This document shows, one piece after another, positions 25,195-34,392 of a stretch of DNA of 36,528 nucleotides. The notes below the pieces were generated by a model that saw nothing but the letters and a program-made list of their open reading frames with translations, ran no database searches and was not told the DNA's origin. The DNA lies in the NCBI GenBank assembly GCA_947591455.1, contig CANQDC010000006.1:1-36528 (forward strand), read 5' to 3'. Made by a program: the position numbers and the translations under genes. The stretch is from an uncultured Bacilli bacterium. Lineage in GTDB: Bacteria > Bacillota_I > Bacilli_A > RF39 > UBA660. Within the stretch, counting starts at the first letter, position 1. Every line of letters begins with the position of its first letter.

Positions 25195-27087
25195 CTATTT
25201 CTTACGATGTAGTATATTATCTATTTTAGTTTTCAATTTCCAAGTTTTAGAATTTAATATTTCATTGTAGTTATTAACTATATTATTAAGGTCTGCTTTT
25301 GATTTATCTAAATTTAATCTTAAATCTATAATATTTCTTTTTAAATCTCCTAACTCACTTTCTAAAACTTTAATATATTCATTTTGTTTGCTATTGTTTT
25401 TTTCTAAATCTTCATATTGTCCCCAAATAATATTGATTTCTTCTTCTGAATTTTCATATCTAGTATATTTATTAAATATTTGACTGCCAATATCATTTTT
25501 TACTATTTTATTTATAATTTTTTCTTCAAGCTTATCAAATAATTCTATATAATCTCTCATTTTAATACATAAATTATCTAAAATATAATTATATATTTTT
25601 TCTATATATACATTATATTCCATATTAGATAAATTATAAAAAATAAACATTCTTATTGCACGGTAAACTATATATTCTAATGGTACAAATTTTTCTAACC
25701 ATTCTTGATCAAAAGCAATATAATTACCGGATTTATTAACTAAAATATTTTGGAAAATTAAGTCTATAAATCCATCTTTTATAAAATAAAGGTTATCCTT
25801 GATTTCATTAGAAACTTCAATATTATACTTTTCAAAAATAGTATTTACATCCTCGTTTATTTTTTCTTTGCAAAAATGTTTCTTTAAATATAACACATAA
25901 TTATTTATGGTTTCTTTTAATAAAACTAAATTGCCCTTTTTGCATAAATCAATTAAATAATCAGAAAGACTTTGGAAATCAGTGTAATTTGTATAAATTC
26001 CAATTTCATCTTTATAAATTTCTAATGTGTTAATTCCATACTTATTTAATAATTTATCATACTCTAATATATTTTCTATATGTTCTTTTCCTTGTTCAAA
26101 TTTAGCTTTTTTATAAAATTTCCCATTTTTTTCAAATGTTTCAATTGCATATTTTTTATTTCTAGAATCATTATATTTAGCAAATAATACTTCTTTATCT
26201 GTTTTTATCAAAGATAATTCAATAAAATATGAATTAGCAAAAAAATCCAATACATTATTCATCAAAATATCCTTAAATATTTTCTTTTCATCCCCAAACA
26301 TTTTAAAAGTTCGCCAATAATATGGCGTATAACATATATTTTTTTCATTTTGCACAAATTCATCAGTTAGCACAATTTCTGGAAATTTATAGTCGGGTAA
26401 AAGATAATAAAAATTATAATTTAAATTTAATTTATTAAATAAATATTCTAAATCATTTTTACTAAATGTTTTAATTTTACTATTATTTTTATAATTATTA
26501 ATTCCATCAAAAATTCTATTTGTATGATCCTCACATGCCCCACACCAATACTTTAGACCAAAACGATTTTCAATCGCAATTAATATTTTTCCGTTATCTC
26601 TAAGATTTTTTTTGAGTTGATTTATAAAATCTTCATAAGGATTTTCAGAATCAATATACAAGGCACTGTATTCTAATACTCCATTTAACAAAATATAATC
26701 ATATTTTTCTTTTAAAACAATATCCTTAAAATTACCCACAATAATTTCTAAATTTTTAGCATTTTTATTTCTTTCTAAAATAGCGGTGGCTCTTTTTTTA
26801 GATAATTCAATACTTGTTACTTTTTTACATTTTTGACACAATTCGCTCGTAATTGCGCCCATACCTCCGCCAACTTCTAATATACTTGCATTTTTTTTGA
26901 AAGGATACCAACGAATTACATTTTTTCTTCTATCAGCTAAATGATAAAAGACAGGCCATGAAGAATCTTCTTCAAAAGCTTTTTCATAATTATCAGGATA
27001 CTTTTTTATAAATTCAATTATTTTATCTTCAATATCACCATCACTATATTCATCTTTTCCTTTATAAAACTTTAAATTTAATTTCAT
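25195..27087 (-). CDS. Methyltransferase with kinase-like and coiled-coil regions (WbdD-like)
   Basis: Protein of 630 residues in three parts. Residues about 40-240 form a class I SAM methyltransferase: SILEVGGGMGAITSEL (SAM loop), VTSIELSKKRA, YDYILLNGVLEYS. Residues about 290-490 look kinase-like: an N-lobe-type segment with VLFAKYNDSRNKKYAIETFE, then DLIFQNILVNKSGNYIAFDQEW (about 439-460) in the order of a catalytic Asp..Asn and a metal-binding Asp. Residues about 545-615 are a predicted coiled coil. This order matches WbdD, which caps O-antigen chains by methylation/phosphorylation and uses a coiled coil to set length. The gene directly precedes wzt-wzm. The role is inferred; a plain glycan methyltransferase remains possible. 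Confidence 0.7.
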   Translation of the reverse strand: MKLNLKFYKGKDEYSDGDIEDKIIEFIKKYPDNYEKAFEEDSSWPVFYHLADRRKNVIRWYPFKKNASILEVGGGMGAITSELCQKCKKVTSIELSKKRATAILERNKNAKNLEIIVGNFKDIVLKEKYDYILLNGVLEYSALYIDSENPYEDFINQLKKNLRDNGKILIAIENRFGLKYWCGACEDHTNRIFDGINNYKNNSKIKTFSKNDLEYLFNKLNLNYNFYYLLPDYKFPEIVLTDEFVQNEKNICYTPYYWRTFKMFGDEKKIFKDILMNNVLDFFANSYFIELSLIKTDKEVLFAKYNDSRNKKYAIETFEKNGKFYKKAKFEQGKEHIENILEYDKLLNKYGINTLEIYKDEIGIYTNYTDFQSLSDYLIDLCKKGNLVLLKETINNYVLYLKKHFCKEKINEDVNTIFEKYNIEVSNEIKDNLYFIKDGFIDLIFQNILVNKSGNYIAFDQEWLEKFVPLEYIVYRAIRMFIFYNLSNMEYNVYIEKIYNYILDNLCIKMRDYIELFDKLEEKIINKIVKNDIGSQIFNKYTRYENSEEEINIIWGQYEDLEKNNSKQNEYIKVLESELGDLKRNIIDLRLNLDKSKADLNNIVNNYNEILNSKTWKLKTKIDNILHRKK

Positions 27088-27113
27088 AATGATTTATTTC
27101 TCCTTTCAATTTA

Positions 27114-28343
27114 TTATTCTTTATTTATTCCCACTCCTGTTAATAATTCTATAAAATATTTTTTGGTTGTATCTTGATCATATTTATATAAATATTTTGA
27201 ATTATAAATAAAGTCCTTTTCATTAACAATACTATCATATTGCGTATGCCAACCGAACAATTTTCTTTCTTTTTCAAATCTTGGTAAGCGATCTATAAAT
27301 ATTTTTTGTTTTGCTTGTTTTATACTACGCATTGGATAATGCTTTAAAATGATCTTTAATGGAAACACTTTTTGACCAACAAAGTTGCAATTATGCCCTC
27401 CTCCCGTAGCAATATCCACTTCATTTTGTTTTTTAAATGTTTTTATTTGTACAAAATGCCCTGGACGTCTCCCAAATTCAAAATAAGTATTTTTATTAAA
27501 AATATTTTCTTTTTTCGTATTACTTACTAATCGAAAATCAATTACTGTATTGCTAATAGCATTATATCCTAAAGCATCTACATGACTAATATATTCTTGT
27601 AAAGTCATTTGAGGATATGGTGCAATTCTAATTTCATCTGAATCATAATGAATAAACCAATCATAATCCATTTCTTTAGAAACCTTTTCCACATTTTTCA
27701 AGCAACCATACCAATCATAATTATTTTCCTTAGGTTGTTTAGTAGGATATTTATCTATAAAAATACGATTGGGATATTCATTTGCTAATTTTGTAAGAAT
27801 ATTCCATGTCTCATCTGTTGACCAATTATCAAATATTTTTACATCTATTCCTTGTTTTAATAAATGTTTAATTGTTATTTCTATACAATCAGCTTCATTA
27901 TAAGTATGGATTATTGCTAAAACTTTTTTTAGTTTGACTTTCTTTAAAAAACTATCATATATTCTTCCAGAAAGGACAATAATTTTTCTTTCTTTTGAAT
28001 CATAATTAATATATCCATAAAGATTTTTATTCGATAATTTTAAAAATTTTTTTATCATATTTATATTTATTTTAGAAGAAAACTGAATAACCAGACAATC
28101 CATCATTTTTTGTAATTTTTTTATTTGGCTATATGTATTTTTGTTTATTTGTTCTATATTATAAAAGAAAACACTGTGCTTATTTTTTTTTAATAATTTC
28201 CAATCTTTAAAAGAAAAATTATTTATAATAATATGATTTTCATGAGGTTCATTAGAAAAAATATTAACATTTTCTGTATTTATATAATTTAAAAATTCAT
28301 ATATATTATTTTTATCATTATTCAATTGTTTCTTATTTATCAT
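27114..28343 (-). CDS. Glycosyltransferase family 2 (Glyco_tranf_2_4 type)
   Basis: Protein of 409 residues with an unrecognised N-terminal region of about 130 residues followed by a GT-A domain of the Glyco_tranf_2_4 type. Motifs: VLAIIHTYNEADCIEITIKH, KIFDNWSTDETWNIL and WFIHYDSDEIRIAP, in which DSDE is the metal/donor site. GHNCNFVGQKVFPLKIILKH and MRSIKQAKQKIF follow in the C-terminal half. The ATG at 28343 has AGGG close upstream; a TTG at 28355 is an alternative with a weaker site. The N-terminal region may dock other locus proteins, but that is a guess. Confidence 0.85.
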   Translation of the reverse strand: MINKKQLNNDKNNIYEFLNYINTENVNIFSNEPHENHIIINNFSFKDWKLLKKNKHSVFFYNIEQINKNTYSQIKKLQKMMDCLVIQFSSKININMIKKFLKLSNKNLYGYINYDSKERKIIVLSGRIYDSFLKKVKLKKVLAIIHTYNEADCIEITIKHLLKQGIDVKIFDNWSTDETWNILTKLANEYPNRIFIDKYPTKQPKENNYDWYGCLKNVEKVSKEMDYDWFIHYDSDEIRIAPYPQMTLQEYISHVDALGYNAISNTVIDFRLVSNTKKENIFNKNTYFEFGRRPGHFVQIKTFKKQNEVDIATGGGHNCNFVGQKVFPLKIILKHYPMRSIKQAKQKIFIDRLPRFEKERKLFGWHTQYDSIVNEKDFIYNSKYLYKYDQDTTKKYFIELLTGVGINKE

Positions 28344-28397
28344 AATCCCTACCAACCATTTCTTTTATTTTAACAAATTTAACATTTAAAGTCTATT

Positions 28398-29552
28398 TCA
28401 CCATATTTTTTTATATTGCTCTACTATATAATTCCAAGTATATTCACTTTTAATTCTATCTTTTGCCATTTTTTCATATTTTTTTATTGTTTTTTCATCA
28501 AATTGATCAGCCATTTCAATGATTCTTTTTAAATCATTTTCTTTTTTACTAAAATATAAACTGGATAATTTACCAACTTCCACATTATATATCGCATTAT
28601 ATAAAATATTTATTTTAGTATTCGCAAGAGCTTCTAAAAGACTAGGATTCGTTCCTCCAGCACTATGTCCATGAATATAAGCATAAGCATTCTGTCTTAA
28701 ATAAATGATTGACTCTTTTTCATAAACACTCCCAATAAATTTAATACGTTTATCTTTTAAAAAATTGGTTTTCACTTTTAAATCATGGTAAAACTTATTT
28801 TCTTCCACATTCGATACAATGACTAAATCTCTATTCGTATTTGATTTCATAAATTCTTCAATAATAAGTTCATAATTATTTTCTGGTACAAATCTTCCTA
28901 CGATTAAATAATAATTATTTTCTTGTATTTTAAATTTTTTAAAAAGTTCCTCTACATGCTTATTTTTTAAAACTTTTTTTTGCAAATAAGCACCATAAGC
29001 TATAAAATAAGTTTTCTTTTTATATTTTTCATATTTGGTATCTACATAGTCTTTGATCGCTCTAGAATCACAAATAATTCCATTACTATATTTTACCATA
29101 AATCTTTCACTAATTTTAAAACATTGTTTAATCCACCATGACCATTTTTCTCTTTTCCATTCTAATCCATCGGGATTTAAATAGATTGGTATTTTTCTTT
29201 TCCGTAAAGGATGTACTAAAAATGGATAAAGTGGACCCATACGACATCCTAAAATATAAATGGTTACGTTTTCTAACTTTTGCTTTTTTATATATTTATT
29301 TATTTTAAATAAAGCTTTTATTGCATAAATAAACATAGTAGCAAAACCCATATTCGGAGAATATATTTGTAAACATGAAACCTTGTCTTTTTCAATAATT
29401 TGATTTTTTTCTTGTTTCTTCTTTGTTAATTCTGGCACATGAAATTGAACATTTTGATCTTGATAATTCTGAATTAAATTTGTTACAAATGTTTCCCATC
29501 CTCCATAATTTGCTTTGTATCCACGTGCTCCAATGATAATTATATTTTTCAT
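28398..29552 (-). CDS. DUF1972/GT4 glycosyltransferase, rhamnosyltransferase-like
   Basis: GT-B protein of 384 residues. The N-terminus IIIIGARGYKANYGGWETFV is the DUF1972 signature found in Cps2T/RgpA-like rhamnosyltransferases that act early on a lipid-linked acceptor. The C-terminal GT4 half has YLIVGRFVPENNYELIIEEF and HGHSAGGTNPSLLEALA, where the glutamate of NPSLLEA is the usual donor contact. AGGAAGTGAT precedes the ATG. It starts 4 nt after the GT2 gene. Together with the TagO/WecA-like enzyme it could build the priming disaccharide; that is inference from known capsule loci. Confidence 0.88.
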   Translation of the reverse strand: MKNIIIIGARGYKANYGGWETFVTNLIQNYQDQNVQFHVPELTKKKQEKNQIIEKDKVSCLQIYSPNMGFATMFIYAIKALFKINKYIKKQKLENVTIYILGCRMGPLYPFLVHPLRKRKIPIYLNPDGLEWKREKWSWWIKQCFKISERFMVKYSNGIICDSRAIKDYVDTKYEKYKKKTYFIAYGAYLQKKVLKNKHVEELFKKFKIQENNYYLIVGRFVPENNYELIIEEFMKSNTNRDLVIVSNVEENKFYHDLKVKTNFLKDKRIKFIGSVYEKESIIYLRQNAYAYIHGHSAGGTNPSLLEALANTKINILYNAIYNVEVGKLSSLYFSKKENDLKRIIEMADQFDEKTIKKYEKMAKDRIKSEYTWNYIVEQYKKIW

Positions 29553-29556
29553 ATCA

Positions 29557-30405
29557 TCACTTCCTAAATATGTTGATTATATATGATACTGTTAAATTCA
29601 CATAATAAGAAAAACGTATTAAAATTAATTTAAATATATCTAATTTATTTATATATTTTTCATAATAATATTGACTTTCTTTTAATATTTTAAATTTATT
29701 TATACGATTGATACTTTTATCCACACTTTGACTTAATGCATGAATAATGGTTACATCATTATCAATGTACGTTTTATATCCTAAATCTTTCAGCTTTTTG
29801 CCAATAATAATTTCTTCATAATATAAAAAAGTATTCTCATCAAAAAAATGAATCTTTTTAAAAATATCTTTTTTTATGATAAAAAAACAGCCTTTCACTA
29901 CATCAACTTGTGTTAAATGGGTTTGATACTCTTCTTCTTTATAACTTAGTATTTTATTTTCTAAAAAATGAAAAAAAGGAATATTGGCGACTATTTCTGA
30001 TTGAAAAGTTGGTAATTTCCATCCTCTAGAGATTCCTAGGGGTTCTTGTATCGTTGGAGCAATCACAGCTACTTCTTTATTTTTTAAATTAGCTACTAAC
30101 TTATCAATGTCTTCTTCTTTTACAATTATATCAGGATTCGATATGATAATATTATCAATCTCATAATTCTTTAGTAAATAATTTATACCAATATTATTTC
30201 CAGCTCCATAGCCACGGTTTTCGTCTGCTACAACGATTTTAATTTTTTTATTTTCATAAGCTTTTAATTTTTGGACTGAATTATCTGTACTATGATTATC
30301 AACAACAATAATCGCATCTAAATTTTTAAATTTTTTAATATCTTCTAACATTAAAATTGTATTTTCACTATCATTGTAATTTAATATTACGATTCCATTT
30401 TTCAT
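29557..30405 (-). CDS. GT2 glycosyltransferase, rhamnosyltransferase-like
   Basis: GT2 protein of 282 residues resembling WbbL/RfbF-type rhamnosyltransferases. Motifs: GIVILNYNDSENTILMLEDI, IVVDNHSTDNSV, ENRGYGAGNNIGINYL and IISNPDIIVKEEDID, with NPD in place of DXD. FLYYEEIIIGKKLKDLGYKT is the ED-type motif. It ends in a hydrophobic segment (YYVNLTVSYIINIF) that may touch the membrane. A longer frame begins with TTG at 30417, but GAGGG precedes the ATG at 30405 by 5 nt, so I use that one. A 64-nt gap separates it from the fused polymerase-GT gene upstream; I see no terminator there. Confidence 0.88.
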   Translation of the reverse strand: MKNGIVILNYNDSENTILMLEDIKKFKNLDAIIVVDNHSTDNSVQKLKAYENKKIKIVVADENRGYGAGNNIGINYLLKNYEIDNIIISNPDIIVKEEDIDKLVANLKNKEVAVIAPTIQEPLGISRGWKLPTFQSEIVANIPFFHFLENKILSYKEEEYQTHLTQVDVVKGCFFIIKKDIFKKIHFFDENTFLYYEEIIIGKKLKDLGYKTYIDNDVTIIHALSQSVDKSINRINKFKILKESQYYYEKYINKLDIFKLILIRFSYYVNLTVSYIINIFRK

Positions 30406-30469
30406 ATTTACCCTCAATATAATTCTATCATGTCTATTCAGAAAAACCTATAAATTTTTAATTATAGAC

Positions 30470-32749
30470 TTATTTTTTAAAAACTTTTAAAAGAATAGAT
30501 TTCGTATTTTCATAGTTATATTCATTACTTTTTTCTTTAGCAGCAGCAATTAATTTATTTTTTTCTTTCTTTTTCATATTCAGTTCAGAAATTATTTTTT
30601 CTGCTAATTGTTTATAATCTGTTGGATCAAAAGTTATACTATTTACTTGATCGATTAAATAATCACTTGGACCATATTTATTGCTGCCAATGATTAAAGT
30701 TTCACAAGCCATTGCTTCTAATCCTGTAAGTCCTAAAGATTCACTTTTTCTTCTTGTTGGATAGATATATGCTTCTAAGGAATTATAAACATCTACTAAT
30801 TCTGATTGAGAAACAAGTGGTCTTCTTTCTACATAGGAAGATACTTTATACTTTTTAATCATTTCATCTAATCTATCTTCTTCGCTGCCATTTCCGACAA
30901 TTAAGAATTTTATCTTTTTTAACTTCTCCGCTTTTTTTAATTCGTTGATTGCCAATATGAGTGTATCATATCCTTTATCTTTTTCAATCCGCGCTATAAA
31001 ACCAAAATATTTTATATCTTCTTTTAATCCTATCTTTTGCTTAGCTATCTTCATATTTTCTTTTTTAAATATTTGGACATTTACTCCACCCGATGGATAA
31101 ACAACAACTTTATTTTTTGCAATTTTGAAATTTTTAATTACAATATTTTTAAAATAAGTAGAAGGAACAATGATACTATCCGCACTTTTTATAAATATGT
31201 TACTTAATTTTAAATATCTTTCATCTACTTTGGTATCCCCTACTAGATCATTTCCATGTCCATTTAAAACTAATTGAGTATTTCTAGATAAAATATAAGG
31301 TAAATAAACTCCCACAGCGGAATGAGAAATAAAATGAACATATATATAGTCATAATTCTCAAACGTTGCTTTTATAAACGATACACCACATAATTTTATA
31401 TAAGCAATTAGTTTTTTTATTTTATTTGTCGTTTTTGTCATAACCACTAAATCTATACTATATCCTGCTTCTTTTAATAATTGGTAAGTATTCAATACAA
31501 AAGAACCATAGGAAGGATTTTTACTGCTTGGATACATATTTGAAACGAATAGAATGTTTTTCTTCTCTTTTCCATGGTCGTTTTTTGATATTAAAAATAC
31601 TAAAGCTAGATAAGTTGTCACCATAGGACTTAGTAATACATGTCCAGAAAAACAAGAGATTACTACCATTAAAATAAAGCTTAATTTATATACAGGTTTT
31701 AACTTTGTTTGCTTTAGGGAATAGACAAAAAAGAATAAATAAAAAGCGAATCCAATTATTCCGATACTATAAAAAATATCAAAAATATCTATTTCAATAT
31801 TTTTCTTTGCCAGTATTTTTTCTTGTCCTAACCCTAACATTTTTTCTAAAGGAGTACTTTTTACATAGTCTTGATTTATATTTTCTAAAAAAGTAAGGCG
31901 ATTACTATAGACAATATGATCTATATTTTCTAACGTAAATAGCTCACTTATATGATCAATTTGATAATAATTTAACGAAGTTTCTACATTATGATATAAA
32001 TCCATTTTTGGTATATAAACAATACCTGCTAATAAAATAGCTCCAATAAATAGTAAAACTTTTAATTGATTTTGAAAAAAATATTTTTTGATATTGTCTT
32101 TTCGGCGCACTATAAAATAGAAAATAATGATCCCTACACTTGCATAGTACGTCTTTGTTCCTAATAAATAAGTGGTCATTACTAATAAGAAAATAAAAAT
32201 GATTTGCAATAAATAGCTATTACTTTCTAATAAATATAAAATTACTATGGGAAGTAATGTAATAAAAATGTTAATTAATTCATTTCCAATATAAAAATAA
32301 GAAAAATACATGGATTTATTTGGATATATTTCATTCATATTATGCCCCAGTCCAAAACAAAAAGGCACTAAATACAAAAGTAAGTAAAAAAGAAAAATAT
32401 ACATAATTGTTTTTTTGGTTATTTTGCTATTTTCGTAAATTGAGAAAAAGAGAATTAAGAGTGGCAGATAAAATATTTTTACCATATTCGTTAATTCAAC
32501 CATTACATTATGAGGATATAGGATTAAATAAAGAAAATAGATAATAAAATAAAAGCCCATGAATAGAAAGATTTTTTTATTTGGATAATACTTTACTAAA
32601 TAAAGAATAACGATTATTAAAAAAAGGCCCTTTATCCAAATTCCGAAACTATAATTCATATTTTCCCATGATAAAATTCCTGTTAAGAAATCAATAAAAG
32701 GAAATAAAAGGAATATATATGGAAGTATAAAATCTAATTTTTTTTTCAT
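30470..32749 (-). CDS. O-antigen ligase/polymerase-like membrane protein fused to a GT4 domain
   Basis: Protein of 759 residues in two parts. Residues 1 to about 390 hold roughly ten membrane helices and one large extracellular loop (about 250-325), the layout of O-antigen ligase/Wzy-like proteins; TYLLGTKTYYASVG is a family-like stretch. From about 397 a complete GT4 domain follows: KNILFVSNMYPSSKNPSYGS, VHFISHSAVGVYLPYI, LNGHGNDLVG, FGFIARIEKDKGYDTLI and RRKSESLGLTGLEAMACE with the donor-site glutamates. No stop or frame change lies at the junction. GtrA ends in TAATG with this start. Polymerisation or ligation and a cytoplasmic transfer step would be physically linked. The ligase versus polymerase role is not decidable from sequence. 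Confidence 0.8.
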   Translation of the reverse strand: MKKKLDFILPYIFLLFPFIDFLTGILSWENMNYSFGIWIKGLFLIIVILYLVKYYPNKKIFLFMGFYFIIYFLYLILYPHNVMVELTNMVKIFYLPLLILFFSIYENSKITKKTIMYIFLFYLLLYLVPFCFGLGHNMNEIYPNKSMYFSYFYIGNELINIFITLLPIVILYLLESNSYLLQIIFIFLLVMTTYLLGTKTYYASVGIIIFYFIVRRKDNIKKYFFQNQLKVLLFIGAILLAGIVYIPKMDLYHNVETSLNYYQIDHISELFTLENIDHIVYSNRLTFLENINQDYVKSTPLEKMLGLGQEKILAKKNIEIDIFDIFYSIGIIGFAFYLFFFVYSLKQTKLKPVYKLSFILMVVISCFSGHVLLSPMVTTYLALVFLISKNDHGKEKKNILFVSNMYPSSKNPSYGSFVLNTYQLLKEAGYSIDLVVMTKTTNKIKKLIAYIKLCGVSFIKATFENYDYIYVHFISHSAVGVYLPYILSRNTQLVLNGHGNDLVGDTKVDERYLKLSNIFIKSADSIIVPSTYFKNIVIKNFKIAKNKVVVYPSGGVNVQIFKKENMKIAKQKIGLKEDIKYFGFIARIEKDKGYDTLILAINELKKAEKLKKIKFLIVGNGSEEDRLDEMIKKYKVSSYVERRPLVSQSELVDVYNSLEAYIYPTRRKSESLGLTGLEAMACETLIIGSNKYGPSDYLIDQVNSITFDPTDYKQLAEKIISELNMKKKEKNKLIAAAKEKSNEYNYENTKSILLKVFKK

Positions 32750-33183
32750 TATTCCTCACCATTTCTTTCTTTTTTAAAAACAAATAATTTACTAAATATA
32801 TAATTTAAGATTGTTACAATTACCTGTGAAATTAGTTTAGCAATTGTATCACTTAAAGAAAATATAGTTACTGCAATAAACATTGTTCCCATATCTAAAA
32901 AAAGAGTTAAAAGACGCGAGGTGAAAAAGGAAATCATTTCTTTTCCATATTTTTTCGTTTTGCTTTTAAAAACAAATCTTTTATTTGTAATAAAAGCAAA
33001 TAAAACAGCTAAAATCCAGGAAATCACATTCGCTACTTGTAATTCCAAAGGATTGGTAGCAGTTAAAAATGTATGAACACATATAAAATATGTAGCCATG
33101 CTAACAACGGTTGTTAAAATACCAACAATTAAATAATTAATAATTTCTGCATATTTTTTATATATTCTTTTTATTTTTTTCAT
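32749..33183 (-). CDS. GtrA family membrane protein
   Basis: Protein of 144 residues with four hydrophobic segments, matching GtrA (PF04138), thought to flip polyprenyl-phosphate-linked sugars in three-component glycosylation systems. Visible features: NYLIVGILTTVVSMATYFI at the first helix, NVISWILAVLFAFITNKRFVF at the second-third region and NYIFSKLFVFKK near the end; the repeated NKRFVF and SKLFVF motifs are family hallmarks. The start lies inside the 3' end of the TagO/WecA-like gene (26-nt overlap) with AAAGGA upstream. GtrB-like partners are at 6568-7518 and 17701-18411, far downstream in the same operon. Confidence 0.92.
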   Translation of the reverse strand: MKKIKRIYKKYAEIINYLIVGILTTVVSMATYFICVHTFLTATNPLELQVANVISWILAVLFAFITNKRFVFKSKTKKYGKEMISFFTSRLLTLFLDMGTMFIAVTIFSLSDTIAKLISQVIVTILNYIFSKLFVFKKERNGEE

Positions 33184-34231
33184 ATTTTTTTCCTTTACTT
33201 CGTTTAAATAAAATATCTGTTTTTAATACGATAAATAAAAATATTACCATTAATCCCATATAAATAAAAATCGCATTTGTGGTATCTCCTAAAGTATAGA
33301 AAATAGAGATTCCCGCAAATAAAATATCAATGGCATATATAATTAACAAAGATGTGCGTGTCGAAAATTGCATTTTTAATAATTGATGATGAAGATGTTG
33401 TTTATCTGGACTATTAAATGGATTTTGACCTTTTAAAATTCTTCTTATAATCGAAAAAGCTACATCAATAATTGGAGTTGCTAAAATTATTAAAGGTATT
33501 AATAAAGATGTAAATGTGGCAGTCTTATAGCCAAGTAAAGCCGTTACTGCAATAATAAAACCAAGTAAATTGCTTCCGGTATCTCCTAAATAAACTTGAG
33601 CTGGTGGAAAATTATAAACTAAAAAGCCTAAAGTAGATCCAAGCATGATTAAAGCTAAGGTAGTATCTAGCCCTTCTTTCATATTCATAATGAATGCTAT
33701 AATCGCAATCGTAAAAAAGTATATAGAACATACCCCAGAACATAATCCATCTAAACCATCCGATAAATTAATAGCATTTATTATAGCTACAATTAAAATT
33801 ATAGTAAGAATATAATTCCATGGCGCAACAAAATTTAGGTTTAAGCCTAAAATAGAAAGATAATCTATTGTAATATTGCCATAAAAAACAATAATTCCAG
33901 CAGCAAGAATTTGTACTAATAATTGATACTTGGCTTTAATAGGATTAATATCATCAATCATACCCATTAAAACTAAAATAAAACTTCCCATTAAAATGGA
34001 TAACATTTGAATACTACTTCGTGCATATAACATATATCCTAATAAAAAAGAGAAAAAAATAGCTAATCCTCCTAATGTCGGCATGGGAACTTTATTTAAT
34101 CTTCTTGCATTAGGATAATCTAAAGCATTTATATGAATCGCAATTTTTTTTACGATAGGTGTTGCTATCATACTACAAAGAAAAGTTATAAAAACGATTA
34201 TAAAAACATTGTGTCCGTTTACAAAATACAT
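33158..34231 (-). CDS. Undecaprenyl-phosphate sugar-1-phosphate transferase (TagO/WecA type)
   Basis: Integral membrane enzyme of 357 residues that starts glycan synthesis by moving a sugar phosphate, usually GlcNAc-1-P, from the UDP donor to undecaprenyl phosphate. About eleven helices. Family motifs: PMPTLGGLAIF, GMIDDINPIKAKYQLL (the catalytic DD pair), NAINLSDGLDGLCSG, VYLGDTGSNLLGF and the cytoplasmic HLHHQLLKM near 275. The frame could begin at GTG 34240; the ATG at 34231 is better because TAGGAG lies 8 nt upstream. It is the first gene of the locus, as expected for the priming enzyme, and lies just behind the promoter. Confidence 0.93.
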   Translation of the reverse strand: MYFVNGHNVFIIVFITFLCSMIATPIVKKIAIHINALDYPNARRLNKVPMPTLGGLAIFFSFLLGYMLYARSSIQMLSILMGSFILVLMGMIDDINPIKAKYQLLVQILAAGIIVFYGNITIDYLSILGLNLNFVAPWNYILTIILIVAIINAINLSDGLDGLCSGVCSIYFFTIAIIAFIMNMKEGLDTTLALIMLGSTLGFLVYNFPPAQVYLGDTGSNLLGFIIAVTALLGYKTATFTSLLIPLIILATPIIDVAFSIIRRILKGQNPFNSPDKQHLHHQLLKMQFSTRTSLLIIYAIDILFAGISIFYTLGDTTNAIFIYMGLMVIFLFIVLKTDILFKRSKGKKYEKNKKNI

Positions 34232-34257
34232 ATAATACACTCCTAAAATGTATTATA
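34231..34257. promoter_or_regulatory. Inverted repeat over promoter and start codon (candidate operator)
   Basis: TATAATACA (34231-34239) and TGTATTATA (34249-34257) are a perfect 9-bp inverted repeat with a 9-nt spacer. It covers the minus-strand -10, the transcription start, the ribosome binding site and the first base of the start codon. The upstream arm is probably not transcribed, so a DNA-binding dimer is more likely than an RNA hairpin. The AT-rich sequence makes chance a real alternative. Confidence 0.4.
34252..34257 (-). promoter_or_regulatory. Promoter -10 of the polysaccharide locus
   Basis: A perfect minus-strand TATAAT ahead of the first gene. The -35 at 17-nt spacing (34275-34280, TTCATT) is poor, so activation or weak basal activity is possible. 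Predicted start near 34245 gives a leader of about 14 nt. No other clear promoter is seen down to 6504. Confidence 0.55.
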
Positions 34258-34392
34258 CCTTAATTCCGTAAAAAAATGAAGAAAAAGAAATTTTTCGTAA
34301 AATAAAACTGGTCTATTTTATAAATTTATTTTTTCATAAAACAAGGAAAAGATAAATTTATGTTGTATATGAAAAGTAGAGGTGATCATAAA

